Both the position numbers and the translations under genes were made by a program. Of a stretch of 64,000 bases of DNA, positions 1 to 6,605 are shown one piece after another (within the stretch, counting starts at the first letter, position 1; each line of letters starts with the position of its first letter). The notes beneath the pieces are model-generated. The model saw only the letters and a program-made list of their open reading frames with translations. It ran no database searches and was not told the DNA's origin. The DNA is from Pontibacter virosus (lineage in GTDB: Bacteria; Bacteroidota; Bacteroidia; Cytophagales; Hymenobacteraceae), in the NCBI RefSeq assembly GCF_003096355.1, contig NZ_QEKI01000003.1:1-64000 (forward strand), given 5' to 3'.

Positions 1-95
1 TTGCCCGCTTTAGTGGCCTTTGATGCCCTCCAGCCCTAAAAAAGCCTGAAAGACACGCCACTTTTAAAATCTGTAAATTTACAATCACGGTCAAC
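1..95. repeat. Direct repeat, copy 1
   Basis: This segment is almost identical to positions 590-684, which lie 589 bases further on. Both copies read TTGCYCGCTTTAGTGGCC at the left and end in CAATCACGGYCAAC. Each copy is followed at once by a different inverted repeat (101-164 after copy 1, 691-716 after copy 2). The layout suggests a modular array that continues to the left of the window. Confidence 0.85.
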
Positions 96-175
96 GATTA
101 GTCCAGATGGTGTCTCGTTGGAGGATCGCTGTGCTCAGCAAATTTCCTCCAATGGCATCTGGACAGTGTTGGTCG
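88..175. repeat. Nested hairpin with attC-like architecture
   Basis: Three paired blocks nest inside each other. CGGTCAAC (88-95) pairs with GTTGGTCG (168-175) using two G-T pairs. GTCCAGATG (101-109) pairs perfectly with CATCTGGAC (156-164). TTGGAGGA (118-125) pairs perfectly with TCCTCCAA (145-152). A short GCTG/CAGC pair sits in the loop. The outer arms each miss the integron core consensus (RYYYAAC / GTTRRRY) by one base. The 88-base length is within the range of attC sites. The structure is seen directly; the recombination role is inference. Confidence 0.5.
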
Positions 176-206
176 AGGTTGTTTTCCCCTTTTCTACCGA
201 TACTGT

Positions 207-437
207 GTGTGTTATTTATTTAAGGAAAACAACCTGAATGGTTGGGTTATTTTCTCCTCTTATATTCCATTATCAAGTGGCGCTTTAGCCGGCGGCAATA
301 CAGTTAATAGTGAAGTATTAGCAATGTTGCCAGAGGCGTCAGGCTCGGGGCTGGCCACAGTCCATAGAAAGACTAACTTATCACTGGCCTTTCTATCACC
401 GCAAGCAGCAGAAAAAGAGCCAATCAGCCGAAGCTAG
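207..437 (+). CDS. Possible small ORF (76 aa), doubtful
   Basis: An ATG-started reading frame of 76 codons lies between the hairpin at 88-175 and the inverted repeat at 401-593, where a cassette gene would sit if this were a cassette array. The product has one weakly hydrophobic stretch and no motif I recognise. Its last codons run into the left arm of the inverted repeat, which argues against a constrained protein. I list it only because the position fits; it may be chance. Confidence 0.15.
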   Translation: MCYLFKENNLNGWVIFSSYIPLSSGALAGGNTVNSEVLAMLPEASGSGLATVHRKTNLSLAFLSPQAAEKEPISRS

Positions 438-593
438 CCCCTTGACTTTGTCAATTCCCAACGCTAACTTCGCCCCACCAAAGTCTTGCCTGGACGCCCC
501 CGTCCGAAAGCGCTGGCTTTCTTCCGGCATCGCCGAGCAAGACTTCGGGTCAGAAACACCATTTCTTACTTTGGCTCTTTTTCTGCAGCTTGC
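401..593. repeat. Long nested inverted repeat
   Basis: The arms at 401-423 and 571-593 match at 22 of 23 positions as reverse complements (GCAAGCAGCAGAAAAAGAGC and onward). Inside them AAGTCTTGC (near 480-488) pairs with GCAAGACTT (near 537-545), and GAAAGC pairs with GCTTTC around a GCTG loop. The right arm runs straight into direct-repeat copy 2 at 590. It could be a structured RNA, a miniature transposable element or a recombination substrate. I see no clear target-site duplication. Confidence 0.7.
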
Positions 594-684
594 TCGCTTT
601 AGTGGCCTTTGATGCCCTCCAGCCATAAAAAGCCTGAAAGACACGCCACTTTAAAATCAGAAAATAATCCCAATCACGGCCAAC
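590..684. repeat. Direct repeat, copy 2
   Basis: Second copy of the module seen at 1-95, with a handful of substitutions and small gaps, ending in CACGGCCAAC. It lies about 140 bases from the 3' end of the tyrosine recombinase gene and is followed by the perfect palindrome at 691-716. Confidence 0.85.
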
Positions 685-690
685 TAGAGT

Positions 691-716
691 ATAGTAGGAG
701 TACCTACTCCTACTAT
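691..716. repeat. Perfect 12-bp palindrome with 2-bp centre
   Basis: ATAGTAGGAGTA (691-702), the spacer CC, then TACTCCTACTAT (705-716), an exact reverse complement. There is no T-run on either side, so it is not an ordinary terminator. The 12-bp arms resemble the geometry of a recombinase core or dimeric operator, but the 2-bp centre is shorter than the 6-8 bp usual for tyrosine recombinase crossover regions. Confidence 0.8.
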
Positions 717-822
717 CTGCACTATGTGTGGAGTACTGCTGATACCTTTTTTATTGGTTTCAAACCTCAGGCAGCTTTTCAGATCCACTACTTCCATAGC
801 GCAACACTAATATAGTTCTTTT

Positions 823-2277
823 CTACAGATTGTCAAGTGGGCTCACGATTTTATCCAGCGCGTAGGTGGTCACGTGCGCGTACACTTCCGTGGTCTTGCT
901 GCTTCTGTGCCCGAGCAAGGTCTGGATGTAGCGGAGATCCGTGCCCTGCTCCAGCAAATGCGTGGCAAAGGAGTGCCTGAGTGTATGCGGGGTGGCGCTC
1001 GTCTTTACACCGGCCTTTTTGCGGCAGGCCTGAAACACGTTGCGCAGGCTGTCTGCCGTGTACTGACCGCCAAACTGGCCCTCAAACAGCCATTCTTTCG
1101 GTTTGTATTCCTTATAGTATTGCCTTAGGCTTTCCAGCAGCTTCTGTGAGAGCACGGTGGTGCGGTCTTTTTTACCCTTGCCACCCCGAATCAACACAAG
1201 ATTGCGGTCAGACTTCACGTCGGTGAGCTTCAAGTTTATTACCTCGCCGATACGCAGGCCTCCCGCGTAGAGCAACTGAAGCATGCAGCGGTGCTTGAGG
1301 TTGTCGGTGGCCGAGAGTATCTTCTTCACCTCTTCCTTGCTGAGCACAGTGGGCAGCCTGTCGGGCTTCTCCGGGCGCTCCACATTGCGCAGCAGCACCT
1401 CGTGCCGGCCCAGCACCCGCTGGAAGTAGAACTTGACGGCGTTGATCGACTGGTTGATGAAAGAGCAGGAGTAGGCTCCGGCCTGCACCATCTGCCGGTG
1501 GTAGTGGTTGATTTCCTCCTCGGTGAAGGCGTTAATCTGTTCCATCTTCCTGTCTTTGTGGCTGTTAAGAAATCGCAGCAAAAGCGAGTGGTAGGTGCGA
1601 ATCGTGTTCATGGAGTAGTTGAGCAGGAAGAGCTTCTCCAGGTAGTCGATCGAGCAGGTGATATAGTCCGGGCCTTTGCTGTAGGTCTGCTCCCAGAGCC
1701 GGCGCAGCAGCACCACGTCGCGCACCACGAGCTCCTGGCTCAGCCACAGCCAGCCCACGCCCTCCAGCTCCTCGGCCAGTTGCTGAATGTGCTGCCCGCC
1801 CTCAGGTATGACGAAGCATTGCTGCTCCCGCTGCCAGGTGGCCAGACTGCTGTATCTAAGTGTCTCGTACACCTGCTGGCTGTAGCGGAAAGTGACGCTT
1901 ATCACCGTCTTGTTGTCATCCACCAGCATCGGCTGGAGTTTTACCACCGGCATGTCAGGCAGCTTCTCAAGCGGCTCTCCCTGCTGCCCTCCGGCCAGTA
2001 CAGGTACCAGCTTGCCGGGTTTCAGCCTTTTGGGCCGGTACAGGTACTGTGTGCTCACTTTCGCCAGTCCCTGAAAGTGCGTGAAGGTCATTTCCAGGCT
2101 CTGTGGCCGGTGGTGCATCACAAAGCACTTGTAGGTCTTGCTGTACTTGATCCAGCCGGCTTCCTTTAGCCGCTTGACAATAAAAGGATTGGGCTTGTGC
2201 CACAAACGGATGTATTTGACGCCTTCATGCTCCAGGGAGTTGAGGTAAATAACAGGCTGATTAGATGAATAGTGCAT
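823..2277 (-). CDS. Tyrosine recombinase / site-specific integrase
   Basis: A 484-residue integrase that would cut and rejoin DNA through a 3'-phosphotyrosine intermediate. The catalytic domain (about 310-484) has the full set of residues: R342 in GLRIGE, K367 in GKGKKDR, H431 and R434 in HTLRHSFATH, H457 in LLGHRSS and Y466 in EVYAHV. A SAM-like core-binding domain precedes it (about 203-292). The first 200 residues are an extra N-terminal region I cannot assign, making the protein longer than XerC/D (about 300). The extra loop typical of integron IntI between the catalytic Lys and the HxxR motif is absent. Its 3' end faces the repeat modules at 1-716, and its promoter side shares a 128-base gap with a divergent zinc-ribbon gene and an operator-like cluster. 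Confidence 0.9.
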   Translation of the reverse strand: MHYSSNQPVIYLNSLEHEGVKYIRLWHKPNPFIVKRLKEAGWIKYSKTYKCFVMHHRPQSLEMTFTHFQGLAKVSTQYLYRPKRLKPGKLVPVLAGGQQGEPLEKLPDMPVVKLQPMLVDDNKTVISVTFRYSQQVYETLRYSSLATWQREQQCFVIPEGGQHIQQLAEELEGVGWLWLSQELVVRDVVLLRRLWEQTYSKGPDYITCSIDYLEKLFLLNYSMNTIRTYHSLLLRFLNSHKDRKMEQINAFTEEEINHYHRQMVQAGAYSCSFINQSINAVKFYFQRVLGRHEVLLRNVERPEKPDRLPTVLSKEEVKKILSATDNLKHRCMLQLLYAGGLRIGEVINLKLTDVKSDRNLVLIRGGKGKKDRTTVLSQKLLESLRQYYKEYKPKEWLFEGQFGGQYTADSLRNVFQACRKKAGVKTSATPHTLRHSFATHLLEQGTDLRYIQTLLGHRSSKTTEVYAHVTTYALDKIVSPLDNL

Positions 2278-2331
2278 GATGGATAGAATTTACAACCGCA
2301 AATAAGCACCTAAATCAAAGACAGACGTAAA

Positions 2332-2391
2332 ATACCCGGGTAAGTCCGGCTATACTCGGGTATGCCGCACTTACCCGGGTATAGCCGGACT
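2332..2391. promoter_or_regulatory. Triple-repeat operator-like cluster between divergent genes
   Basis: Three near-identical 10-mers TACYCGGGTA start at 2333, 2353 and 2372, spaced 20 and 19 bases (about two helical turns). Overlapping perfect inverted repeats join them: a 14-bp pair (2332-2345 with 2369-2382) and a 12-bp pair (AGTCCGGCTATA 2343-2354 with 2380-2391). It lies between the divergent starts of the integrase and the zinc-ribbon gene, where a shared operator or accessory recombination site would be expected. Confidence 0.6.
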
Positions 2392-2405
2392 AAGAACGAT
2401 GAGAT

Positions 2406-2795
2406 ATGCTGGAGAGAACATGTGAAAACTGCCAGGTGAAGCTCACAGGCAGAATAGACAAGCGGTACTGCAGCGACCAGTGCAGGTCGATAGCCAAAAA
2501 CAGCCGAAAGACCCAGAACGCGGGCGAACGCCTGATGAAGGAGATCAACACCAAACTTCGCCACAACCGATTTGTGCTGCAACGCCACAGTCCTGAGGGC
2601 AAAACCACCCTCAGGCGGGAGGTGCTCCAAGCGGCCGGTTTCGAATTTCGGCACTTCACCCACCTCTATCGCACCCAGCAGGGTAACACCTATTATTTCT
2701 GCTACGACTACGGGTATTTACTACTCGAAGACGAAAAGGTGCTCATCGTAAACTGGCAGCCTTACATGGAGAAGGGGCAGGGCAAAATTCAATAA
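2406..2795 (+). CDS. Small zinc-ribbon protein, function unknown
   Basis: A 129-residue protein opening with a four-cysteine zinc-binding module (C6, C9, C22, C26; pattern CxxC-x12-CxxxC). A basic stretch rich in K, R and N follows (about 27-60), and the C-terminal half has several aromatic residues (HLYRTQQGNTYYFCYDYGYLL) suggesting a small beta-rich fold. I do not recognise a named family. It is divergent from the integrase and shares the operator cluster at 2332-2391, so it could be a DNA-binding regulator or a directionality factor for that recombinase. This is inference from position and the zinc motif. A hairpin at 2801-2821 follows the stop. Confidence 0.6.
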   Translation: MLERTCENCQVKLTGRIDKRYCSDQCRSIAKNSRKTQNAGERLMKEINTKLRHNRFVLQRHSPEGKTTLRREVLQAAGFEFRHFTHLYRTQQGNTYYFCYDYGYLLLEDEKVLIVNWQPYMEKGQGKIQ

Positions 2796-2800
2796 AAAAA

Positions 2801-2821
2801 GCCGCTCCATAACGGAGCGGC
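2801..2821 (-). terminator. Rho-independent terminator for menB
   Basis: GCCGCTCC (2801-2808) pairs with GGAGCGGC (2814-2821). On the minus strand the stem is followed by seven T residues, so it ends menB transcription. It may also slow plus-strand transcripts of the zinc-ribbon gene, though the T-run on that side is only three bases. Confidence 0.8.
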
Positions 2822-2851
2822 TTTGCTGATTTCATACCTGTAAGCTACACC

Positions 2852-3694
2852 TTACGGAATCCACTTAATGTCCTTGAAGTCCGGCTTGCGCTTCTCCAGG
2901 AAAGCATTACGGCCTTCTTTGGCTTCGTCGGTCATGTAGGCGAGGCGGGTGGCTTCGCCGGCGAACACCTGCTGGCCCACCATACCATCGTCGGTGAGGT
3001 TGAAGGCGAACTTAAGCATTTTGATGGAGGTTGGGGACTTGGCCAAAATTTCCTGCGCCCATTCGTATGCTGTGTCTTCTAACTCATCATGCGGAATCAC
3101 GGCGTTCACCATACCCATGTCGTAAGCATCCTGTGCAGAGTAGTTGCGGCCCAGGAAGAAGATCTCGCGGGCCCGTTTCTGACCCACCATTTTGGCCAGG
3201 TAAGCAGAACCGTAGCCACCGTCAAAGCTGGTCACGTCGGCATCCGTTTGCTTGAAGATCGCGTGTTCTTTGCTTGCCAATGTGAGGTCGCACACCACGT
3301 GCAGCGAGTGACCGCCACCCACGGCCCAGCCCGGCACTACGGCTATCACTACTTTCGGCATGAAGCGGATCAGGCGCTGCACCTCCAGGATGTTCAGGCG
3401 CGGCATACCGGCATCGTCCACATAACCCTGGTGGCCGCGGGCGTTCTGATCGCCGCCGCTGCAGAAGGAGTAAACCCCGTCTTTGGTCGAAGGTCCCTCT
3501 GCAGAGAATAGCACTACCCCAATGGAAGTGTCTTCGCGAGCATCCAGGAAAGCCTCAAAAAGTTCGCCCACTGTTTTCGGGCGGAAGGCGTTGCGCACGT
3601 TTGGCCGGTTAAAGGCGATGCGGGCCACGCCGTTGCATTTCTTGTAGGTGATGTCTTCGTATTCCTTTACGGTCACCCAATTCGCTTTGCTCAT
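2852..3694 (-). CDS. menB: 1,4-dihydroxy-2-naphthoyl-CoA synthase
   Basis: A 280-residue crotonase-fold enzyme that closes the ring of o-succinylbenzoyl-CoA to give dihydroxynaphthoyl-CoA in menaquinone synthesis, in the cytoplasm. Typical MenB features are FCSGGDQNARG (about 78-87), the glycine-rich PGWAVGGGHSL (121-131) that forms the oxyanion hole, SFDGGYGSAYLA (156-167) and the C-terminal KRKPDFKDIKWIP tail. I place the start at the Met of MSKANWV. A longer frame opens at 3745, but its extra 17 residues are not MenB-like, and a -7 element TATCTTTG (minus strand, 3741-3734) puts the transcription start near 3727, downstream of that longer start. No other men genes are present, so the pathway is scattered. 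Confidence 0.95.
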   Translation of the reverse strand: MSKANWVTVKEYEDITYKKCNGVARIAFNRPNVRNAFRPKTVGELFEAFLDAREDTSIGVVLFSAEGPSTKDGVYSFCSGGDQNARGHQGYVDDAGMPRLNILEVQRLIRFMPKVVIAVVPGWAVGGGHSLHVVCDLTLASKEHAIFKQTDADVTSFDGGYGSAYLAKMVGQKRAREIFFLGRNYSAQDAYDMGMVNAVIPHDELEDTAYEWAQEILAKSPTSIKMLKFAFNLTDDGMVGQQVFAGEATRLAYMTDEAKEGRNAFLEKRKPDFKDIKWIP

Positions 3695-3733
3695 ATCGAA
3701 TGTTTTTAGAAGCTGAGTATCTAATCGTACGGG

Positions 3734-3741
3734 CAAAGATA
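3734..3741 (-). promoter_or_regulatory. Bacteroidota-type -7 element for menB
   Basis: The minus strand reads TATCTTTG, an exact match to TAnnTTTG, 39 bases upstream of the chosen menB ATG. I found no convincing TTG at the -33 spacing. Confidence 0.5.
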
Positions 3742-3812
3742 GCAAAAGACGACATGTTTTGGCAGAAGCTTGCAGATGCCAGGAGACAGGTATATACCTG
3801 CCCTACGAAGAA

Positions 3813-3827
3813 CCGACAATTTGTCGG
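3813..3827. promoter_or_regulatory. 15-bp palindrome in the menB-hslV gap
   Basis: CCGACAATTTGTCGG is a perfect 7-bp inverted repeat around one base. It lies just upstream of TACCTTTG (3834-3841), a -7-like element on the plus strand that could serve hslV. A regulator bound here would overlap that promoter. Confidence 0.4.
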
Positions 3828-3924
3828 CTGCTATACCTTTGGCTTTTTGTTTGCAGATGCCCTAGCTTTAGCAAGTGCTTTTAAAGGTATAACCGTATAC
3901 CTTCACATAAACCAAAACACAGCA

Positions 3925-4467
3925 ATGGCAAAAATAAGATCGACTACAGTAGTAGGTATATACCACAACGGTGAAGTATGCGTGGGCGCTGACGGACAGG
4001 CCACCATGGACAAGCACATCGCCAAGAGCAACGTCAAAAAGATCCGCAAGCTGCTCGACGGCAAGATCGTGACGGGCTTTGCCGGCTCCACGGCCGATGC
4101 CTTCACGTTGCTCGAACGCTTCGAGGAGAAACTGAACGCCTACCAGAGCAACATGAAGCGCGCCGCCATCGAGCTGGCCAAAGACTGGCGCAAAGACCAG
4201 TACCTGCGCAAGCTCGAGGCCATGATGGTGGTGGCCAACAAAGAGGAGCTGCTGATCATCTCCGGAACCGGCGATGTGCTGGAGCCAGACAACCAGATTG
4301 CCGCTATTGGGTCGGGCAGCATGTTTGCCCATGCGGCGGCACTTGCACTCAAAAAGCACGCCCCGCACCTCACGGCAGAAGAAATGGTACGCGAAGCCCT
4401 TACCATTGCTGCCGACATCTGCATCTACACCAACCACAACCTGGTGCTGGAGAAACCAGCGAAATAA
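3925..4467 (+). CDS. hslV: HslV, ATP-dependent protease peptidase subunit
   Basis: A 180-residue threonine peptidase of the HslUV complex, a cytoplasmic two-component protease related to the proteasome beta subunit. It begins MAKIRSTTVVGI; alignment with the mature TTIVSV start of E. coli HslV makes T7 the catalytic Thr after a six-residue propeptide. GADGQATM (about 21-28), GFAGSTADAFTLLERFE (51-67) and GTGDVLEP (about 114-121) are conserved family segments. The open frame runs back to 3700, but the extra residues are not HslV-like and the ATG at 3925 gives the normal length. The ATPase partner hslU is not in this window. A Crp-family gene follows after 18 bases and is probably co-transcribed. 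Confidence 0.96.
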   Translation: MAKIRSTTVVGIYHNGEVCVGADGQATMDKHIAKSNVKKIRKLLDGKIVTGFAGSTADAFTLLERFEEKLNAYQSNMKRAAIELAKDWRKDQYLRKLEAMMVVANKEELLIISGTGDVLEPDNQIAAIGSGSMFAHAAALALKKHAPHLTAEEMVREALTIAADICIYTNHNLVLEKPAK

Positions 4468-4485
4468 CCACAGGGCAGCAACCAC

Positions 4486-5055
4486 ATGGTGCAGACCATC
4501 GAACAGGCCATCCGGCAACTATACCCTATTTCAGATAGAACCTTTGGACAGCTCACGGCGCTCATGCAGCGCCAGGAGTTGCCCAAAGGCCATATCCTTT
4601 TCCGGGAGGGGGAGGTGAGCAACAAAGTGTTCTTTATTGAACGGGGCATCGCGCGTGCCTTCTGCTATCGTAACGATCAGGAGGTGACCTTCTGGTTCGG
4701 TGCTGAGAACGATCTCATCTTCTCCTACTACAGCTATGTGGCTAACAAGCCAGGATACGAAACTGTGGAGCTGCTCGAAAACTCGATTGTGTATGCCATC
4801 GATCTGGCTCGTCTGCAGGACCTATACCTGACTAACATTGAGCTGGCTAACTGGGGTCGCAAGCTGGCTGAATACGAGCTCATCAAGACAGAGGAGCGGT
4901 TCATGGTCTTTCAGTTTCAGTCGGCCACCGAGCGCTACCAGGCTCTGCTCCAGCAGAACCCCGGCCTGATCCAGCGTGTGCCCCTTAATCAAATTGCCTC
5001 CTACCTGGGCGTGACGCAAGTTACCCTCAGCCGCATCCGGGCAGAGGTCCGGTGA
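4486..5055 (+). CDS. Crp/Fnr-family transcriptional regulator
   Basis: A 189-residue regulator with an N-terminal cyclic-nucleotide-binding-type cupin (about 20-115; ILFREGEVSNKVFFIERGIA) and a C-terminal winged helix (about 150-189; LNQIASYLGVTQVTLSRIRA). The arginine of the canonical cAMP-binding motif is not evident, which is common in Bacteroidota members of this family, so the ligand is unknown. It lies 18 bases after hslV and 64 bases before an SMR exporter. A 16-bp palindrome (5059-5074) sits directly after its stop codon, where the protein could control the exporter. That role is inferred from position. Confidence 0.88.
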   Translation: MVQTIEQAIRQLYPISDRTFGQLTALMQRQELPKGHILFREGEVSNKVFFIERGIARAFCYRNDQEVTFWFGAENDLIFSYYSYVANKPGYETVELLENSIVYAIDLARLQDLYLTNIELANWGRKLAEYELIKTEERFMVFQFQSATERYQALLQQNPGLIQRVPLNQIASYLGVTQVTLSRIRAEVR

Positions 5056-5058
5056 TTT

Positions 5059-5074
5059 TTTAACATTTGTTAAA
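5059..5074. promoter_or_regulatory. Candidate operator upstream of the SMR gene
   Basis: TTTAACATTTGTTAAA is a perfect 7-bp inverted repeat with a 2-base centre. It starts four bases after the regulator's stop codon and 46 bases before the SMR start. The sequence GACCTTTG (5095-5102) is a one-mismatch -7 element downstream of it. Confidence 0.5.
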
Positions 5075-5119
5075 TTTCTTCTGCTCCCGAGTCCCGACCT
5101 TTGTAAAAAAAGGAAAAAA

Positions 5120-5437
5120 ATGGGCTGGCTATACTTAATCATTGCGGGTATGTTTGAGATCGGGTTTACCACCTGCCTCAAGCTCTCAAACAACTTTAGT
5201 GTGCTAAAGTGGTCAATCGGCTTCTTTCTGTGCATCTCCCTGAGCTTTTTCCTGCTCAACAAAGCCATCCAAACCATTCCTATGGGCACCGCCTACGCCG
5301 TCTGGACAGGTATAGGCGCGGTAGGTACGGTGATCGTCGGCATGATCCTCTACAAGGAGCCGGCTGATTTCTGGCGCCTGTTCTTCATTTTCCTGCTCAT
5401 TGGCTCCATCATCGGCCTGAAGCTGGTGTCGAAGTAG
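5120..5437 (+). CDS. Small multidrug resistance (SMR) family exporter
   Basis: A 105-residue inner-membrane protein with four predicted helices, working as an antiparallel dimer that exchanges protons for a cationic substrate. The essential glutamate is E14 in AGMFEIGFT. GTAYAVWTGIGAVGT (about 57-71) is the conserved third-helix and loop motif. The subfamily could be a guanidinium exporter (Gdx/SugE) or a drug exporter (Qac); I cannot separate these by eye. Only one subunit is present, so a homodimer is likely. The adjacent Crp-family gene and the palindrome at 5059-5074 suggest local control. Confidence 0.93.
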   Translation: MGWLYLIIAGMFEIGFTTCLKLSNNFSVLKWSIGFFLCISLSFFLLNKAIQTIPMGTAYAVWTGIGAVGTVIVGMILYKEPADFWRLFFIFLLIGSIIGLKLVSK

Positions 5438-5463
5438 GCGGGCAGGGATGTCATTTTAAAGCT

Positions 5464-5471
5464 TATCTTTG
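5464..5471 (+). promoter_or_regulatory. -7 element for the deoxyhypusine-synthase-like gene
   Basis: TATCTTTG matches TAnnTTTG exactly and lies 79 bases upstream of the ATG at 5551, leaving a leader of about 70 bases. No clear -33 element. Confidence 0.4.
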
Positions 5472-5550
5472 CCGGAGTAGATCTTTTATTAACTCATACT
5501 GAGTTACAGGAGTATAAACACGAATCAGTAAAAAGCATAAACACAAGGAA

Positions 5551-6522
5551 ATGGAAGTATCTAATTTTTTAAAGAAGCACTACAAGCACTTCAACGCTGC
5601 TTCGCTTATCGACGCTGCCGAAGGATATAAGACGCACCTCAACAACGGGGGCAAAATGATGATCACGCTGGCAGGCGCTATGTCTACTGCTGAGCTGGGC
5701 ATTATCCTGGCCGAGATGATCCGTCAGGACAAGGTGCACGCGATCTCTTGTACCGGTGCTAACCTCGAAGAGGATATCTTCAACCTGGTGGCGCACGATT
5801 TCTATGAGCGCGTGCCGCATTACCGCGAGCTTTCAGCTGCCGACGAGGAAGAACTGCTGAGCCGCCACATGAACCGCGTGACAGATACCTGTATACCTGA
5901 AGAAGAGGCGATGCGCCGTATCGAGCATACCGTGCTGAAGTTCTGGGAAAAAGCAGACCAGGAAGGTAAGTCATACTTTCCGCACGAGTTCTTCTACCAG
6001 ATCCTGTTGTCAGGCGAACTGGAGCAGTACTACCAGATCGACCCGAAAAACAGCTGGATGCTGGAGGCTGCCAAGAAGAACCTGCCGATCATCTGCCCGG
6101 GCTGGGAAGACTCTACATTGGGTAACATCTATGCCGGCCACGTGATCAGCGGCGACATTAAAAATGTGCATACGATGCGCACAGGTATACAGTACATGAT
6201 GTTCCTGGCTGACTGGTATACCCAGAATGCACAGGAAGAATCGACAGTAGGTTTCTTCCAGATTGGCGGCGGTATAGCCGGCGACTTCCCGATCTGTGTG
6301 GTACCGATGCTGCACCAGGATCTGCAGCGCACAGGTGTTCCGCTTTGGGGCTACTTCGCACAGATCTCCGACTCTACAACCAGCTACGGTTCTTACTCGG
6401 GCGCTGTACCGAACGAGAAGATCACCTGGGGTAAGCTCGGCAAAGACACACCAAAGTACATGATCGAGTCTGACGCCACCATCGTGGCACCGCTCATCTT
6501 CGCGATTGTGCTGGATATGTAA
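5551..6522 (+). CDS. Deoxyhypusine-synthase-family protein
   Basis: A 323-residue protein with the fold and motifs of deoxyhypusine synthase, an NAD-dependent enzyme that moves an aminobutyl group from spermidine. Visible are the NAD-site segments TLAGAMSTAELG (about 39-50) and SCTGANLEEDIF (about 66-77), GGGIAGDF, and EKITWGKLG, where K295 matches the catalytic lysine that forms the enzyme-imine. Bacteria have no eIF5A, so the eukaryotic role cannot apply. The bacterial homologues I know of make homospermidine or are uncharacterised. A leader of about 80 bases with a TAnnTTTG element precedes it and a strong terminator follows, so it is transcribed alone. Confidence 0.9.
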   Translation: MEVSNFLKKHYKHFNAASLIDAAEGYKTHLNNGGKMMITLAGAMSTAELGIILAEMIRQDKVHAISCTGANLEEDIFNLVAHDFYERVPHYRELSAADEEELLSRHMNRVTDTCIPEEEAMRRIEHTVLKFWEKADQEGKSYFPHEFFYQILLSGELEQYYQIDPKNSWMLEAAKKNLPIICPGWEDSTLGNIYAGHVISGDIKNVHTMRTGIQYMMFLADWYTQNAQEESTVGFFQIGGGIAGDFPICVVPMLHQDLQRTGVPLWGYFAQISDSTTSYGSYSGAVPNEKITWGKLGKDTPKYMIESDATIVAPLIFAIVLDM

Positions 6523-6569
6523 TTTTTAGAATCAAGGAATTTTTGACAAAAGACCTTTGAAATAATGAA

Positions 6570-6605
6570 GAAGCCCGCTGCGTGAGCAGTGGGCTTCCTT
6601 TTTTT
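6570..6605 (+). terminator. Rho-independent terminator
   Basis: GAAGCCCGCTGC (6570-6581), a GTGA loop, then GCAGTGGGCTTC (6586-6597) with one G-T pair, followed by a seven-base T-run. It ends the deoxyhypusine-synthase-like gene. Confidence 0.9.

Noticed and set aside
396-644. 82-codon minus-strand frame between the hairpins
   Set aside because: It covers both arms of the 401-593 inverted repeat and part of repeat copy 2; a protein with such constraints is unlikely.
609-815. 68-codon plus-strand frame over direct-repeat copy 2
   Set aside because: It reads through the repeat module and both arms of the palindrome at 691-716, so its sequence is set by the repeats. No motif or plausible start context.
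1291-2169. 292-codon plus-strand frame opposite the integrase gene
   Set aside because: It is a shadow of the minus-strand integrase, whose domains and catalytic residues are unmistakable. The same holds for long frames opposite treZ, the RND permease, the SulP gene and prfC.
823-2277. Integron integrase IntI
   Set aside because: The catalytic domain has all tyrosine-recombinase residues but no insertion between the catalytic Lys and HxxR regions that marks IntI, and the N-terminus is about 200 residues too long. I keep only 'tyrosine recombinase'.
4486-5437. Guanidine riboswitch in front of the SMR gene
   Set aside because: The 64-base gap is filled by the palindrome at 5059-5074 and a promoter-like stretch and is too short for such a riboswitch.
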